Shown: positions 27,202 to 36,030 of the stretch, piece by piece
Layout of the letters: the number at the start of each line of letters is the position of its first letter
Numbering within the stretch: the stretch's first letter is position 1
Source of the DNA: Desulfovibrio sp.
GTDB lineage: Bacteria > Desulfobacterota > Desulfovibrionia > Desulfovibrionales > Desulfovibrionaceae
Assembly (NCBI GenBank): GCA_017450275.1
Contig: JAFSVD010000039.1
Span: 62,001-126,000, forward strand
Direction: 5' to 3'
DNA: 64,000 bases
Made by a program: the position numbers and the translations under genes
The notes under the pieces: model-generated
Told to the model about the DNA's origin: nothing
Databases searched by the model: none
What the model saw: only the letters and a program-made list of their open reading frames with translations

Positions 27202-27531
27202 TCAGAATGCCCATGCGGGGCGTTGCGGGCTTTTGGCCGGTTCTGGGAGCGGTCGATCGTCGGGATCACGGCCATAACGGCCAAAGGCTCCCTGGGGAAG
27301 ACGCCTATGGGCTTTGGGTTTTTGCTCCGTGTTCACAAGAGGATTCCCATAGGCATCGGTGTAGCCCATGCCCCCATCGGGTGTTCGGCCAAAGGAACTC
27401 GATTGGGGAAGGCCAATGGGAGCAGAGGGACCACCCGGCGGCTCTGTCCCTGAATCTCTGGGCGTATAGACGGACTTGGCAAAGGCAGGTTCGCACAACA
27501 ACAGACAGAAGAGCAAGGCAGCCACTCGCAC
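27202..27531 (-). CDS. Small secreted hypothetical protein between pheS and pheT
   Basis: 109 residues beginning with GTG, with a signal peptide (VAALLFCLLLCEPAFAKS, cut likely after AFA). The rest is rich in Gly, Pro and Asp with no domain recognised (for example GGPSAPIGLPQSSSFGR). AGGA lies upstream. It is 18 bases from the pheS stop and 59 bases before the pheT start, so it is probably transcribed with them, though its function seems unrelated to aminoacylation. Confidence 0.6.
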   Translation of the reverse strand: MRVAALLFCLLLCEPAFAKSVYTPRDSGTEPPGGPSAPIGLPQSSSFGRTPDGGMGYTDAYGNPLVNTEQKPKAHRRLPQGAFGRYGRDPDDRPLPEPAKSPQRPAWAF

Positions 27532-27549
27532 AACAGATCCTGCCTTCCC

Positions 27550-28581
27550 TTAAAACTGTGACAAAAAGCGCAGATCGTTTTCAAAGAACATGCGCAGATC
27601 CCGGATACCATACTTCAACATAGCAATACGTTCAACGCCAAGGCCAAAGGCAAAGCCTGAAACATCCTCCGGATACCCAACGCAGGCAAAGACAGCCGGA
27701 TCCACCATGCCACAGCCCAAGATTTCAACCCAACCTGTGCCTTTGCACACTCTGCACACATCCCCGTGCGCGTGCCCCTTGCCCCCGCACAAAAAGCACG
27801 AAATATCCACTTCGGCCGAGGGTTCTGTGAAGGGGAAGAAACTCTGCCGAAAACGCACCCTGGTTTGCGCCCCAAAGACCGCCTGCACAAAGGCTGTCAA
27901 AATGCCCCGTAAATGCGCCATGGAAATATCGTGCCCCACCATCAAGCCCTCGATTTGATGAAACATCGGCGTGTGGGTGAGATCAGAATCCCTCCGGTAG
28001 ACCTTGCCCGGCACAACAATGGCAAGCGGCGGTTTTGTGGCCAGCATGGTTCTGACCTGGACGGGGGAGGTGTGGGTGCGCAAAAGGATGGAATCAGTGA
28101 TATAGAGGGTATCCTGCATGTCGCGAGCAGGATGGTCGGGCGGCATGTTGAGCGATTCAAAATTGTAGTGGTCGATCTCAACTTCAGGCCCTTGGGCGAC
28201 ACGAAAGCCCAGTTTCGCAAAGATGGAACAAATTTCTTCCATCACCAAGGTGTCTGGATGGAGCGAGCCCCTCCAGGGTGTTCGCCCAGGTATACTCGCG
28301 TCAAAGTGGGCGAGCTCGGCCGCTTCCTTGGCTTGAACGAGCTGTTGCATTTTTTGCGCAAACAATTCGTTGCAACGATTTTTGACCTCATTGCCCTTTT
28401 GTCCGACGATGGGACGCTCTTCCTTGGGCAGGGAAGGCAAGGTGTCCAAAATTTGCGCCAAGCGGCCTTTGCGCCCCAAATAGGTGATACGGAGCTGTTC
28501 CAGGTCTTCAAACGAAGAAGCCTGGTTCAGACCATCTTCGAGTTCGTGAGCCAGGCTTTCCAAGTGCGTTACATGATCCAT
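27550..28581 (-). CDS. pheS: Phenylalanyl-tRNA synthetase alpha subunit
   Basis: 343 residues. Class II synthetase core with motif 2-like TGFxHP-type region ([18 protein letters not shown] preceded by FHQIEG) and motif 3 [13 protein letters not shown] near the C-terminus. It also carries a cysteine-rich insert ([23 protein letters not shown]), seen in some PheS proteins and probably zinc-binding. An N-terminal coiled coil binds the tRNA. GAGGATCTTC precedes the ATG. Confidence 0.97.
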   Translation of the reverse strand: MDHVTHLESLAHELEDGLNQASSFEDLEQLRITYLGRKGRLAQILDTLPSLPKEERPIVGQKGNEVKNRCNELFAQKMQQLVQAKEAAELAHFDASIPGRTPWRGSLHPDTLVMEEICSIFAKLGFRVAQGPEVEIDHYNFESLNMPPDHPARDMQDTLYITDSILLRTHTSPVQVRTMLATKPPLAIVVPGKVYRRDSDLTHTPMFHQIEGLMVGHDISMAHLRGILTAFVQAVFGAQTRVRFRQSFFPFTEPSAEVDISCFLCGGKGHAHGDVCRVCKGTGWVEILGCGMVDPAVFACVGYPEDVSGFAFGLGVERIAMLKYGIRDLRMFFENDLRFLSQF

Positions 28582-28609
28582 GAAGATCCTCGTGGCGGTT
28601 GAAACTCGC

Positions 28610-28632
28610 GACGGGCAGCCTTGCTGCCCGTC
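28610..28632. terminator. GC-rich hairpin between rplT and pheS
   Basis: GACGGGCAGC (28610-28619) pairs perfectly with GCTGCCCGTC (28623-28632) around a 3-base loop. No T-run follows on the minus strand, so it is more likely an attenuating or processing hairpin than a full terminator. Confidence 0.55.
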
Positions 28633-28641
28633 TGCACTCGC

Positions 28642-28995
28642 TTACTGTAAGGCTTCTTTGGCCAGGGCGACCAGTTTCTCAAAATCCTCTTTCTTATACA
28701 CGGCGAGATCCGCCAAAATCTTCCGATCCAGCGCCACATTGGCAAGCTTAAGCCCATGCACAAAGCGACTGTAGGAAAGGCCATGCAAACGCGCCCCAGC
28801 ATTGATGCGCAAAATCCACAGGGCGCGGAAATCGCGTTTGCGCGCTTTACGACCCACAAAGGAATTCTGCAAGGACCGTTCTACAGCCTCTCTGGCAGTG
28901 CGGTACAGACGACTACGACCGCCACGAAAGCCTTTGGCCTGTGCTAAATATTTCTTATGACGACGATGACTGGCAAGTCCTCTCTTGACACGCAT
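28642..28995 (-). CDS. rplT: 50S ribosomal protein L20
   Basis: 117 residues beginning MRVKRGLASHRRHKKYLAQA, the classic L20 start, highly basic, with the conserved SYSRF and LNRK-type endings (here LDRKILADLAV). It binds 23S rRNA and often represses its own operon. AAGGAGG precedes the ATG; an upstream seven-residue in-frame extension is excluded by this. Part of infC-rpmI-rplT. Confidence 0.98.
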   Translation of the reverse strand: MRVKRGLASHRRHKKYLAQAKGFRGGRSRLYRTAREAVERSLQNSFVGRKARKRDFRALWILRINAGARLHGLSYSRFVHGLKLANVALDRKILADLAVYKKEDFEKLVALAKEALQ

Positions 28996-29057
28996 TGGTG
29001 AACCTCCTTGTACCATCTAGGCGGAGGAAAGTGCCCGATGATACGCTTTCTTGCTTC

Positions 29058-29255
29058 TTAGCCGTTTGGCAACTGACGACGTACAGCTTTCAAATTCGCA
29101 CTGTCAACCAGTGTCACCTTCCCCAGACGCATTTTACGGCCAGGGGCTTTCTTGGTCAGGATATGCCGCATATTTTGGTGGCGGCGGCGGTATTTACCGC
29201 TCCCGGTCAATTCAAAACGCTTTGCAGCAGATCTTCTGGTCTTGATCTTGGGCAT
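29058..29255 (-). CDS. rpmI: 50S ribosomal protein L35
   Basis: 65 residues beginning MPKIKTRRSAAKRFELTGSG, the typical L35 start, basic throughout. Component of the large subunit. Ribosome site GAGGAGAG lies just before the ATG. It lies 21 bases after infC and 62 bases before rplT in the conserved operon. Confidence 0.98.
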   Translation of the reverse strand: MPKIKTRRSAAKRFELTGSGKYRRRHQNMRHILTKKAPGRKMRLGKVTLVDSANLKAVRRQLPNG

Positions 29256-29276
29256 ACTCTCTCCTCATAGACAACC

Positions 29277-29822
29277 TTATTTTTTGGGAACAAGGAGCAT
29301 TTGCAATGTTCGGCCTTCGGCTTTCGCTTCCTGCTCCACCTTTGCCACATCCGCCAAATCGGTGATAAATCGGGAGAGAATATCCTGCCCCCGATCCTTG
29401 TGCACGATTTCCCGACCCCGAAAAAAGACGGTTATTTTGCAGCGATCGCCGTTTTCTATAAAACGTTTGATATGGCGGAGTTTTGTCTCATAATCGTGAT
29501 CATCGGTCTTGGGACGGACTTTGATTTCTTTAATCTGAACAACCGTCTGGCGTTTTTTGGCCTCCTGCTTCTTTTTCTGCTGTTCGTAGCGGAACTTGCC
29601 AAAATCCATGATGCGACACACGGGTGGATCACTCATGGCCGCAACTTCGACCAGATCGAGCCCTGCTTCCTTGGCTTTTTCAATGGCCTCATTGCGCGAC
29701 AAAATACCCAGTTGTTCCCCATCAGCACCGATAACGCGCACCTCTCTGGCGCGAATCATTTCATTGCGGCGTGTCCCATCCTGCGGAACTTCCCGCCTTG
29801 GTCGTAAATTAGGCGAAGCTAT
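29277..29822 (-). CDS. infC: Translation initiation factor IF-3 (probable AUA start)
   Basis: 181 residues if read from an ATA at 29822. Conserved blocks: NEMIRAREVRVIGADGEQLGI, VCRIMDFGKFRYEQQKK, KTDDHDYETKLRH and the C-terminal domain; IF-3 keeps subunits apart and checks the start codon. The first ATG (29759) would lose 21 residues including RRNE, has no ribosome site, and gives a truncated IF-3. The ATA instead follows AAGGAGG at 8 bases inside the thrS end, overlapping it by 14 bases. IF-3 genes commonly use rare starts so that the factor autoregulates. The start codon is inferred. Confidence 0.85.
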   Translation of the reverse strand: MASPNLRPRREVPQDGTRRNEMIRAREVRVIGADGEQLGILSRNEAIEKAKEAGLDLVEVAAMSDPPVCRIMDFGKFRYEQQKKKQEAKKRQTVVQIKEIKVRPKTDDHDYETKLRHIKRFIENGDRCKITVFFRGREIVHKDRGQDILSRFITDLADVAKVEQEAKAEGRTLQMLLVPKK

Positions 29823-31755
29823 AGCACATACCTCCTTTTTTAAAGGGCTCTTCGCAACGCAGTCGGATCATAGCAGCGACATCCTCTGCGCTATGCAGCC
29901 CCTGGTTCTCCCCATTGCGTAAACGCACTGTGCAGGCCTTGGCCTGAACCTCTTTTTCGCCAACGACGAGCATAAAGGGAATTTTGGCCATCTGCGCTTC
30001 ACGGATCTTGAAGCCCAGCTTCTCATTGCGGTCATCAACTGTTACGCGAACGCCCTGCGCCTGCAATTGCGTGGCAAGTTCTTTGGCCCACTCATTGGAG
30101 GCATCGGTCACAGTCACGATGCGCGCCTGCTCAGGGGCAAGCCATTCGGGCAAGGCGCCGGCATAGTGCTCAAGCAAAACCCCGATAAAGCGTTCCAAAG
30201 ATCCCATAATCGCCCGATGCACCATAACAGGCCTATGTCGTTCACCATCCTGTCCCACATAGACCAAATCAAAACGCTCTGGCAAGGTGAAATCCACCTG
30301 GATGGTCGAACACTGCCACTCGCGTCCCAAACAGTCGAGCAAAACCACGTCGATCTTAGGACCATAAAAGGCGCCATCGCCTTCATTGATCGTATAGGGC
30401 AGCTGCAAACTCGTCACCGACTGAATGAGAGCAGAAGTCGCCATTTCCCAGGCTTCATCGGTGCCGATGCTGTTTTCTGGTCTGGTTGAAATCAGGATCT
30501 TGAAGGAGAAGCCAAAGAGCTGCATGAGATCGTGGATCAGCTGGATCACGCCTTCGATTTCCCCCTGCAACTGTTCAGGGGTGCAGATGATGTGGGCGTC
30601 ATCCTGGGTAAATTGCCGCACGCGCAGCAAACCGTGCAAAACGCCGCTCTTTTCATGGCGGTGCACAAGCCCCAGCTCAAAGAAACGTTTGGGAAGATCC
30701 CGGTAGCTGTGCAAATCGACGTTGTAGATCATCATATGCCCGACGCAGTTCATGGGCTTGATGCCGTACCGATCCTCGTCGATCTCCGTAAAGTACATAT
30801 TTTCGCGATAGTGGTCATAATGGCCGCTGCGCATCCAGCTCTCAACCCGAAGCAGTTGAGGACCTTGCACAATGTCGTAGCCCCTGCGCAAATGTTCACG
30901 CCGCCAAAAATCTTCCAGAATCGTGCGGATGAGCATGCCCTTGGGCAGCCAGAACACCATGCCCGGTGCCACATCTTCCCGGAACATAAACAGGGACAAC
31001 TCTCGGCCGAGCTTTCTGTGGTCGCGCTTTTTCGCCTCCTCGAGCATGTGCAAATGCTCCTTCAAGGCCTTTTCCTCAAAAAACGCTGTACCGTAGATAC
31101 GGGAGAGCATGGGCAGCTTTTCATCCCCATGCCAATAGGCGCCGGCAACCGAAAGAAGCATACTATGCTGGGCAAAGCCCGTGTGCGGGACATGCGGTCC
31201 TCGACACAAATCCGTAAAATCGCCACAGCGGTAGAGGGAGACCGTGTCATCGGGGATGGCGTCGATCAGTTCCACCTTATAGGTTTCACCTTGGGCTTCA
31301 AAAAAAGCCCGCGCCTCCGCTTTGGGGAGCTCACTGCGCTCAAAAGGAAGCTTTTGCTTGGCAATCGAGTGCATTTCTTCCTGAATTGCGGCAAGATCAG
31401 CGTTGGTGAAGGGACGCTCCACATCAAAATCGTAGTAAAAGCCCGTGGCGATGGAGGGACCAATAGTCACCTTGGCTGCGGGGAACAGATGCTTCACAGC
31501 GAGAGCCATGACATGGGCAGTGGAATGTCTGAGAATGGCCAGTCCCTCTGGCGTATTGGCAAAAACAGGAAGCACTTCCTCAGCCCCTTCGGGCAGAGAA
31601 CGGGAGAGATCCATACACACCGTCGTGCCATCAACACGCACCACGGCACCAACCACGGATTTGTACTGTTTCCCGCTCAAGGCCTCCTGACAAAGGGCAG
31701 CAAGGCTTACGGGCTGGGTGACGGCAATCGTCTTCTCGGCAACGCGTATATTCAT
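29809..31755 (-). CDS. thrS: Threonyl-tRNA synthetase
   Basis: 648 residues with TGS-like N-terminus, editing domain starting RHSTAHVMALAVKHLFP, catalytic core (RVESWMRSGHY, KPMNCVGHMMIY with the zinc-binding Cys, then the HRHEKSGVLHGLLRVRQFTQDD class II motif 2) and C-terminal anticodon-binding domain (about 545-640). Start at 31755 is the usual MNIRVAEKTI; ribosome site is weak (ACGGA). A strong hairpin with a T-run lies about 85 bases upstream, between it and tRNA-Val. Confidence 0.97.
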   Translation of the reverse strand: MNIRVAEKTIAVTQPVSLAALCQEALSGKQYKSVVGAVVRVDGTTVCMDLSRSLPEGAEEVLPVFANTPEGLAILRHSTAHVMALAVKHLFPAAKVTIGPSIATGFYYDFDVERPFTNADLAAIQEEMHSIAKQKLPFERSELPKAEARAFFEAQGETYKVELIDAIPDDTVSLYRCGDFTDLCRGPHVPHTGFAQHSMLLSVAGAYWHGDEKLPMLSRIYGTAFFEEKALKEHLHMLEEAKKRDHRKLGRELSLFMFREDVAPGMVFWLPKGMLIRTILEDFWRREHLRRGYDIVQGPQLLRVESWMRSGHYDHYRENMYFTEIDEDRYGIKPMNCVGHMMIYNVDLHSYRDLPKRFFELGLVHRHEKSGVLHGLLRVRQFTQDDAHIICTPEQLQGEIEGVIQLIHDLMQLFGFSFKILISTRPENSIGTDEAWEMATSALIQSVTSLQLPYTINEGDGAFYGPKIDVVLLDCLGREWQCSTIQVDFTLPERFDLVYVGQDGERHRPVMVHRAIMGSLERFIGVLLEHYAGALPEWLAPEQARIVTVTDASNEWAKELATQLQAQGVRVTVDDRNEKLGFKIREAQMAKIPFMLVVGEKEVQAKACTVRLRNGENQGLHSAEDVAAMIRLRCEEPFKKGGMCYSFA

Positions 31756-31837
31756 AAATATGTCCGTGCGCACCCGCAGTAAATGGATGGGCACTCGCTC
31801 CTGTAGGGTATTGTGTTCAAAGACCACTGTTTGTGTG

Positions 31838-31868
31838 ACAAAAAAAAAGGGAGGTACACCTCCCTTGG
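31838..31868 (-). terminator. Terminator between tRNA-Val and thrS
   Basis: On the minus strand AAGGGAGGT pairs perfectly with ACCTCCCTT (31847-31855 / 31858-31866), followed by an unbroken T-run of at least eight. It may end the tRNA-Val transcript or act as an attenuator of thrS. Confidence 0.85.
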
Positions 31869-31933
31869 ACACAAACAAAAAGAATACATGAAAAGCAACT
31901 CTATAATAAGGGGATGAACCCGTATTGCCATAT

Positions 31934-32010
31934 TGGTAGGAACGAGCAGACTTGAACTGCTGACCCCTTCCGTGTCAAGGAAGTACTCTAGCCACCTGAG
32001 CTACGCTCCT
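31934..32010 (-). tRNA. tRNA-Val (anticodon GAC)
   Basis: A 77-base cloverleaf with encoded CCA. Acceptor AGGAGCG pairs with CGTTCCT; D-arm GCTC...GAGT; anticodon stem CTTCC/GGAAG with loop TTGACAC, anticodon GAC; T-loop GTTCAAG. The promoter lies just upstream and a terminator downstream. Confidence 0.96.
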
Positions 32011-32026
32011 ACAAAACGCAAGAAGA

Positions 32027-32055
32027 GGTATAGCGAAACTTCCCATCCCCGTCAA
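32027..32055 (-). promoter_or_regulatory. sigma70-type promoter of tRNA-Val
   Basis: On the minus strand TTGACG (32050-32055) and TATACC (32027-32032) with a 17-bp spacer, ending 17 bases before the tRNA 5' end. A typical strong stable-RNA promoter. Confidence 0.8.
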
Positions 32056-32146
32056 GCGGAAAATGCAATTTTTTTTGGCCGATTTGCGAAGTACGGCTCT
32101 TTCCTCTATATTTTGCTCTCACTCATTCTCAACCAAGCGACTTTCT

Positions 32147-33448
32147 ATGCACTGTGACACGATTCTTCTGGCTTCGAAACTCTTACCAGATGCCTACAGC
32201 CCCCCTCTCTCCCAGGCTGCCCTGGCCATTGCCCAGGGACGCATTCTCGCCATCGGCACGCAAAAAAACATTCTTGCAGACTTTAGCACTGATTCGGTGC
32301 GGGATCTCGGATGCGCCCTCATTGTCCCAGGCTTTGTCAACGCCCACACCCACGTGGCTATGACCTATCTTCGAGGCTATGCTGATGATATGCAGCTTAT
32401 GCCCTGGCTTACGGAAAAGATCTTTCCCAAGGAGGCGCAACTCACCCCGGAGATCGTCTATACCTTTTCCTTGCTCGGTTTTGCGGAAATGCTGCGATGC
32501 GGCACCACAAGCTGCATGGACATGTATCTGTTTGAAGAAGAGGTCTTTCGGGCAGCCTATGATTGCGGCATCAGACTGCGCGCGGGCGAAGGGGTCTTTT
32601 TCTTTCCCTCCGTCTCAAGCCCGAATGCAGAAGCCGCCCTTGCCAAGACCCTGGAGCTTGCGGAAACCTATGCCAACACATCCAGACTCTCTGCTGTGAT
32701 CTCGCCGCACAGCCTCTACACAACAGATCCCGGCATTCTTGAAGCATGCATGGATGTGGCTGAGCGGTATGAGCTGCCCATCCATATGCATGTGGCGGAA
32801 AGTTCTGATGAAACACGCCAGGTTGTTGAGCGCTATGGCATGCGCCCTCTCCCCTTTTGCCAGCATCTCGGTCTTTTTTCCCATACCCTCAGCTTAGCGC
32901 ATGTGGTCGATACAACGGATGAAGACTATGCGCTCTTGGCTTCCGCCAAAAATTGTGTGTGCATCACCAATCCAACATCGAATATGAAGCTCGCCTCAGG
33001 CATCTGCCATCTTTCCCGTTTTGCCACGGAAAACATCCCCACAGCGCTTGGCACCGATGGAGCAGCGAGCAACAACAGCCTCAATATGGTCAACGCCATG
33101 AACCATTGCGCGCTGATCCACAAAGTCTGGCAAAACGACCCCACCTGCATGGACGCCCAAACCGTCTTTGCCATGGCAACCACAGGGGGCGCTCGTGCTC
33201 TGGCACTGCCTGATATCGGCCGTCTTGCCCCTGGCATGCGGGCGGATCTCGCGGTCTTTGACCTTCAAGCCCCCAATCTGTGCCCCTGCTACAATCCCGT
33301 CTCCCATCTGGTGTATGCCGCAAGCGGGCACGAAGTGATCCTCACCATGGTCGATGGAACGATCCTCTACGATCATGGCACCTTTACCACCTTCTCCTAC
33401 GAAGAGCTCCTTCGCCACATACAGACTCTTCTTGCGAAAGCGTCTTGA
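32147..33448 (+). CDS. S-adenosylhomocysteine/5-methylthioadenosine deaminase-like amidohydrolase
   Basis: 433 residues with amidohydrolase metal sites: HTHVAM (His67 and His69), HMHVAES (about 210), and an aspartate in LGTDGAASNNSLN, all as in MtaD/SAH deaminase and related guanine/cytosine deaminases. The C-terminal beta-sandwich (PGMRADLAVFDLQAPN, VDGTILYDHG) is typical. It would remove ammonia from SAH or MTA, helping recycle methyl-donor products. The start at 32147 (MHCDTILLAS) is the family start; an upstream extension of 28 residues is doubtful. Confidence 0.85.
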   Translation: MHCDTILLASKLLPDAYSPPLSQAALAIAQGRILAIGTQKNILADFSTDSVRDLGCALIVPGFVNAHTHVAMTYLRGYADDMQLMPWLTEKIFPKEAQLTPEIVYTFSLLGFAEMLRCGTTSCMDMYLFEEEVFRAAYDCGIRLRAGEGVFFFPSVSSPNAEAALAKTLELAETYANTSRLSAVISPHSLYTTDPGILEACMDVAERYELPIHMHVAESSDETRQVVERYGMRPLPFCQHLGLFSHTLSLAHVVDTTDEDYALLASAKNCVCITNPTSNMKLASGICHLSRFATENIPTALGTDGAASNNSLNMVNAMNHCALIHKVWQNDPTCMDAQTVFAMATTGGARALALPDIGRLAPGMRADLAVFDLQAPNLCPCYNPVSHLVYAASGHEVILTMVDGTILYDHGTFTTFSYEELLRHIQTLLAKAS

Positions 33449-33493
33449 CCATCGCTGCACAGACCGCTACAAGAAGCCTTTACGGCACTCCGT

Positions 33494-33818
33494 AGTGTCC
33501 TATTTCATTCATATTCGTACCTAGCCATAGCTTGGATGCGAGTTTGGATGAAGTGTGGCACACAAAGACGTGATACGACAGGGTAAGACAAAGTTACCCG
33601 TTCCCCCCTATCAGTGACGCCAAGCTGGTAGCTCTGGGATCGCTCGCAGTCTATGGCAACTCTACCAGCACTTTTTCGTGCTGTGTTTTGTGTTTCCACG
33701 AATGACGGATTCAGATTCTCCCCAGTTCCTCAGCCGGAAGATGGACTCTATGGCTGAATGAGAAACGGGGTGCGATCTGCGGCTGTGAATTTTCTCCAAT
33801 GTGAATGAAATAGACCAG
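33494..33818. repeat. MITE-like repeat, copy 1 (full length)
   Basis: About 325 bp bounded by imperfect inverted repeats: left TAGTGTCCTATTTCATTCA (33493 onward) and right, read backwards, TACTGGTCTATTTCATTCA (ending about 33820). Its right half matches copy 2 almost base for base (CAGATTCTCC, AGTTCCTCAGCCGGA, GTGCGATCTGCGG, TTTTCTCCAATGTGAATGAAATAGACCA in pieces). No transposase gene; a 64-codon minus-strand frame inside is probably a remnant or chance. It fills the 400-bp gap between the deaminase and PxxKW genes. Confidence 0.75.
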
Positions 33819-33854
33819 TAGAAAGAATGCTCTTTTTACGATTTTGGAGGCACT

Positions 33855-34118
33855 ATGAGCGCGTTACAAAACGCAAAAAAAACCGATGACGGTGTCATGG
33901 TCAACGGTTTTCTTCTTTCTCCCATTGTTGAACAATGCCAAGGCTGTGATCGGGTTCGCGATTTTGACGAACAGCAATTCTGCGCATCCTACCCCAATCC
34001 TTCCAGCAAATGGGCTGGGGGACGCTGCAATTTTGCAACCCACGCCAAGATTGAAGTCGCAGCCCAAGCCAAGGTCAACCCCCTCAAAGCATCCAAGCGT
34101 GCCGCAAAAGGTCGCTAA
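33855..34118 (+). CDS. PxxKW family cysteine-rich protein
   Basis: 87 residues. Cysteines in EQCQGCDR, EQQFCAS and GGRCNF, and the signature YPNPSSKW, match a small cysteine-rich family known from deltaproteobacteria. The four cysteines could bind a metal; function unknown. The C-terminus is basic (ASKRAAKGR). A good GGAGG precedes the ATG, and a strong terminator ends it. Confidence 0.85.
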   Translation: MSALQNAKKTDDGVMVNGFLLSPIVEQCQGCDRVRDFDEQQFCASYPNPSSKWAGGRCNFATHAKIEVAAQAKVNPLKASKRAAKGR

Positions 34119-34124
34119 ACCGCT

Positions 34125-34157
34125 CAAGGGAAGGGACTCCCTTCCCTTGCTTCTTTT
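34125..34157 (+). terminator. Terminator between the PxxKW gene and uvrC
   Basis: An 11-bp perfect stem CAAGGGAAGGG / CCCTTCCCTTG around a 3-base loop, followed by CTTCTTTT. It ends just before uvrC starts at 34160. Confidence 0.8.
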
Positions 34158-34159
34158 GT

Positions 34160-36001
34160 ATGGATCGCCCAGACCCCGCCACCATTCCCTCCTCCCCCGG
34201 CGTCTATCTCTATCACGCTCTTGACAAAAGCGTTCTCTATGTCGGGAAAGCGAGAAATCTCCGAAAACGCGTTCTCTCGTATTTTCGCAAAGATGGCCTC
34301 AGCGCAAAAACACAGGCCATGCTCGCCAAAGCCACCCACATCAGCTTTCTCACCACAACCACCGAGAAAGAAGCCCTCCTTCTTGAAGCCAATCTCATCA
34401 AAAAACACCGTCCCCACTACAATATCGCCCTCCGCGACGACAAACAGTATTTTCTCTTCCGCCTCGATTCTCAAAAACCCTATCCCCGCTTAGAAATCGT
34501 GCGGCAGGCAAAAAACGACGGAGCCCGCTATTTTGGTCCCTTTACCCAGGCGCTCGCTGCCAGAGACACCTGGAAATTGCTCCACACAAGCCTTGGGCTC
34601 AGGCGCTGTACGGATAGAGCCCTCTCAAACAGAGTACGCCCCTGTCTCTACTATCATATGCATCAATGCTTAGCCCCCTGCACAGGAACACTCTCCCACG
34701 AACGCTACCAGCAAGCCGTGGACACGGTGATCCAGATCTTGGAGGGGAAGGCGGACGATGTCATTTTCGATCTCACCCGCAAAATGACCGAGGCAGCGGA
34801 CAATCTCGCCTACGAAGAGGCCGCACGCTATCGCGACCAAATCCAGGCTATCCAAAAAACCATTGAACTCCAGGCGGTCTTTCTCCCGGGCAAGGCCGAT
34901 ACCGACGTAGTTGGGCTTGCTCAGACAGAGAAAGGGATCGCCCTTGCCATTGTCTGCGTCCGCAATGCCGCTATTGCGGAGAGCAATCTCCTCTATTTCC
35001 CAAGCCTTGACGAAAATCAGGCCGATGAATTGATTCTCACCTCCCTCTCCCAATACTACGCCACTATTCCTCCGCCTCCCAAAATCCTGCTCCCCTGGAT
35101 GCCCCAAAAAAGCCTGGATTCCGCCCAAGAAATCGAGCAACTCACCTCCGCTCTCTCTGAGATGCGAGGCTCTCCTGTTGCCATAACCCTTGCCACAAGC
35201 GCTGTTGACCAGCAGCTTCTTGCCATAGCAGCAGGCAATGCCAAGGAAAAAGCGCTCGTGGAAGAAAAAGCCCAAACAAACCATATCTTGGTTCTCCTCC
35301 AAAAAGCCCTTCATCTGCCCAATCTTCCTGTGCGCATCGAATCAGTCGATGTCTCCCACACCCAAGGCGCGCAAACCCGCGTTGGCATGGTGGTCTATAC
35401 CAATGCCCAGCCAGCCCCATCACTCTATCGCGTCTATACCATGCCCGATTGTCAAGACGACTACCAAACCCTCGCCGAATGGGTGCCAAGACGCCTGCAA
35501 TCAGGACCTCCCTGGCCTGATCTCCTTTTGATCGACGGTGGCCGGGGACAAGTGGCGGCTGTGGCACAGGCCTTCAAAAACGCGAAGAGCCCCCAGCCCA
35601 TTCCCCTTGCCGGCATTGCCAAAGCACGAAACAAAGAGGGCAATGCTGACCGCCGTTTTGGCAATGTCAACGATCGCATCTTCCTCGAAAACCGAGCCAA
35701 TCCCCTGCCCATCAAGGCGGGCAGCCGCGAAATGCTTTTTTTGCAGCAGATACGCAATGCCACCCACCACTTTGCCATCACGAAACACCGCCAAGCACGC
35801 ACCAAGAAAAGCCTTGAAAGCACGCTGGAACAACTCCCAGGCATAGGCCACGCCACTGCCCAGCGTTTGTGGCAGCATTTTCCGGATCTCACCGCCATGC
35901 TGAACGCCGATTGGCAAACAATCGCCGCGATCCCTGGCATAGGGGAAAAACGCGCCCAAACAATCTCTGCCAGCCTGGCCGCACTCAAAAAAAAAGAGTG
36001 A
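34160..36001 (+). CDS. uvrC: UvrABC system protein C
   Basis: 613 residues. N-terminal GIY-YIG nuclease (SPGVYLYHA, VLYVGKARNLRKRV), UVR helical pair that contacts UvrB (MTEAADNLAYEEAARYRDQI, about 205-225), RNase H-like nuclease core (SVDVSHTQGAQTRVGMVV; LLLIDGGRGQ), and two C-terminal helix-hairpin-helix motifs (LPGIGHATAQRL and IPGIGEKRAQTI). It makes the two cuts of nucleotide excision repair. No ribosome site is visible between the preceding terminator and the ATG, so initiation may be leaderless-like or the start is slightly off. Confidence 0.96.
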   Translation: MDRPDPATIPSSPGVYLYHALDKSVLYVGKARNLRKRVLSYFRKDGLSAKTQAMLAKATHISFLTTTTEKEALLLEANLIKKHRPHYNIALRDDKQYFLFRLDSQKPYPRLEIVRQAKNDGARYFGPFTQALAARDTWKLLHTSLGLRRCTDRALSNRVRPCLYYHMHQCLAPCTGTLSHERYQQAVDTVIQILEGKADDVIFDLTRKMTEAADNLAYEEAARYRDQIQAIQKTIELQAVFLPGKADTDVVGLAQTEKGIALAIVCVRNAAIAESNLLYFPSLDENQADELILTSLSQYYATIPPPPKILLPWMPQKSLDSAQEIEQLTSALSEMRGSPVAITLATSAVDQQLLAIAAGNAKEKALVEEKAQTNHILVLLQKALHLPNLPVRIESVDVSHTQGAQTRVGMVVYTNAQPAPSLYRVYTMPDCQDDYQTLAEWVPRRLQSGPPWPDLLLIDGGRGQVAAVAQAFKNAKSPQPIPLAGIAKARNKEGNADRRFGNVNDRIFLENRANPLPIKAGSREMLFLQQIRNATHHFAITKHRQARTKKSLESTLEQLPGIGHATAQRLWQHFPDLTAMLNADWQTIAAIPGIGEKRAQTISASLAALKKKE

Positions 36002-36020
36002 ACCATAGTTCACTCTTATT
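35988..36020. terminator. Bidirectional terminator between uvrC and the rubredoxin gene
   Basis: AAGAGTGAA (35994-36002) pairs with TTCACTCTT (36009-36017) around a 6-base loop, with an A-run before (T-run for the minus strand) and ATTT after. The uvrC stop codon lies inside the stem. Confidence 0.85.
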
Positions 36021-36030
36021 TGCGTACACA

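Noticed and set aside
33505..33699. 64-codon minus-strand frame inside repeat copy 1
   Set aside because: Lies within the repeat, no ribosome site, no recognisable transposase motif; perhaps a remnant.
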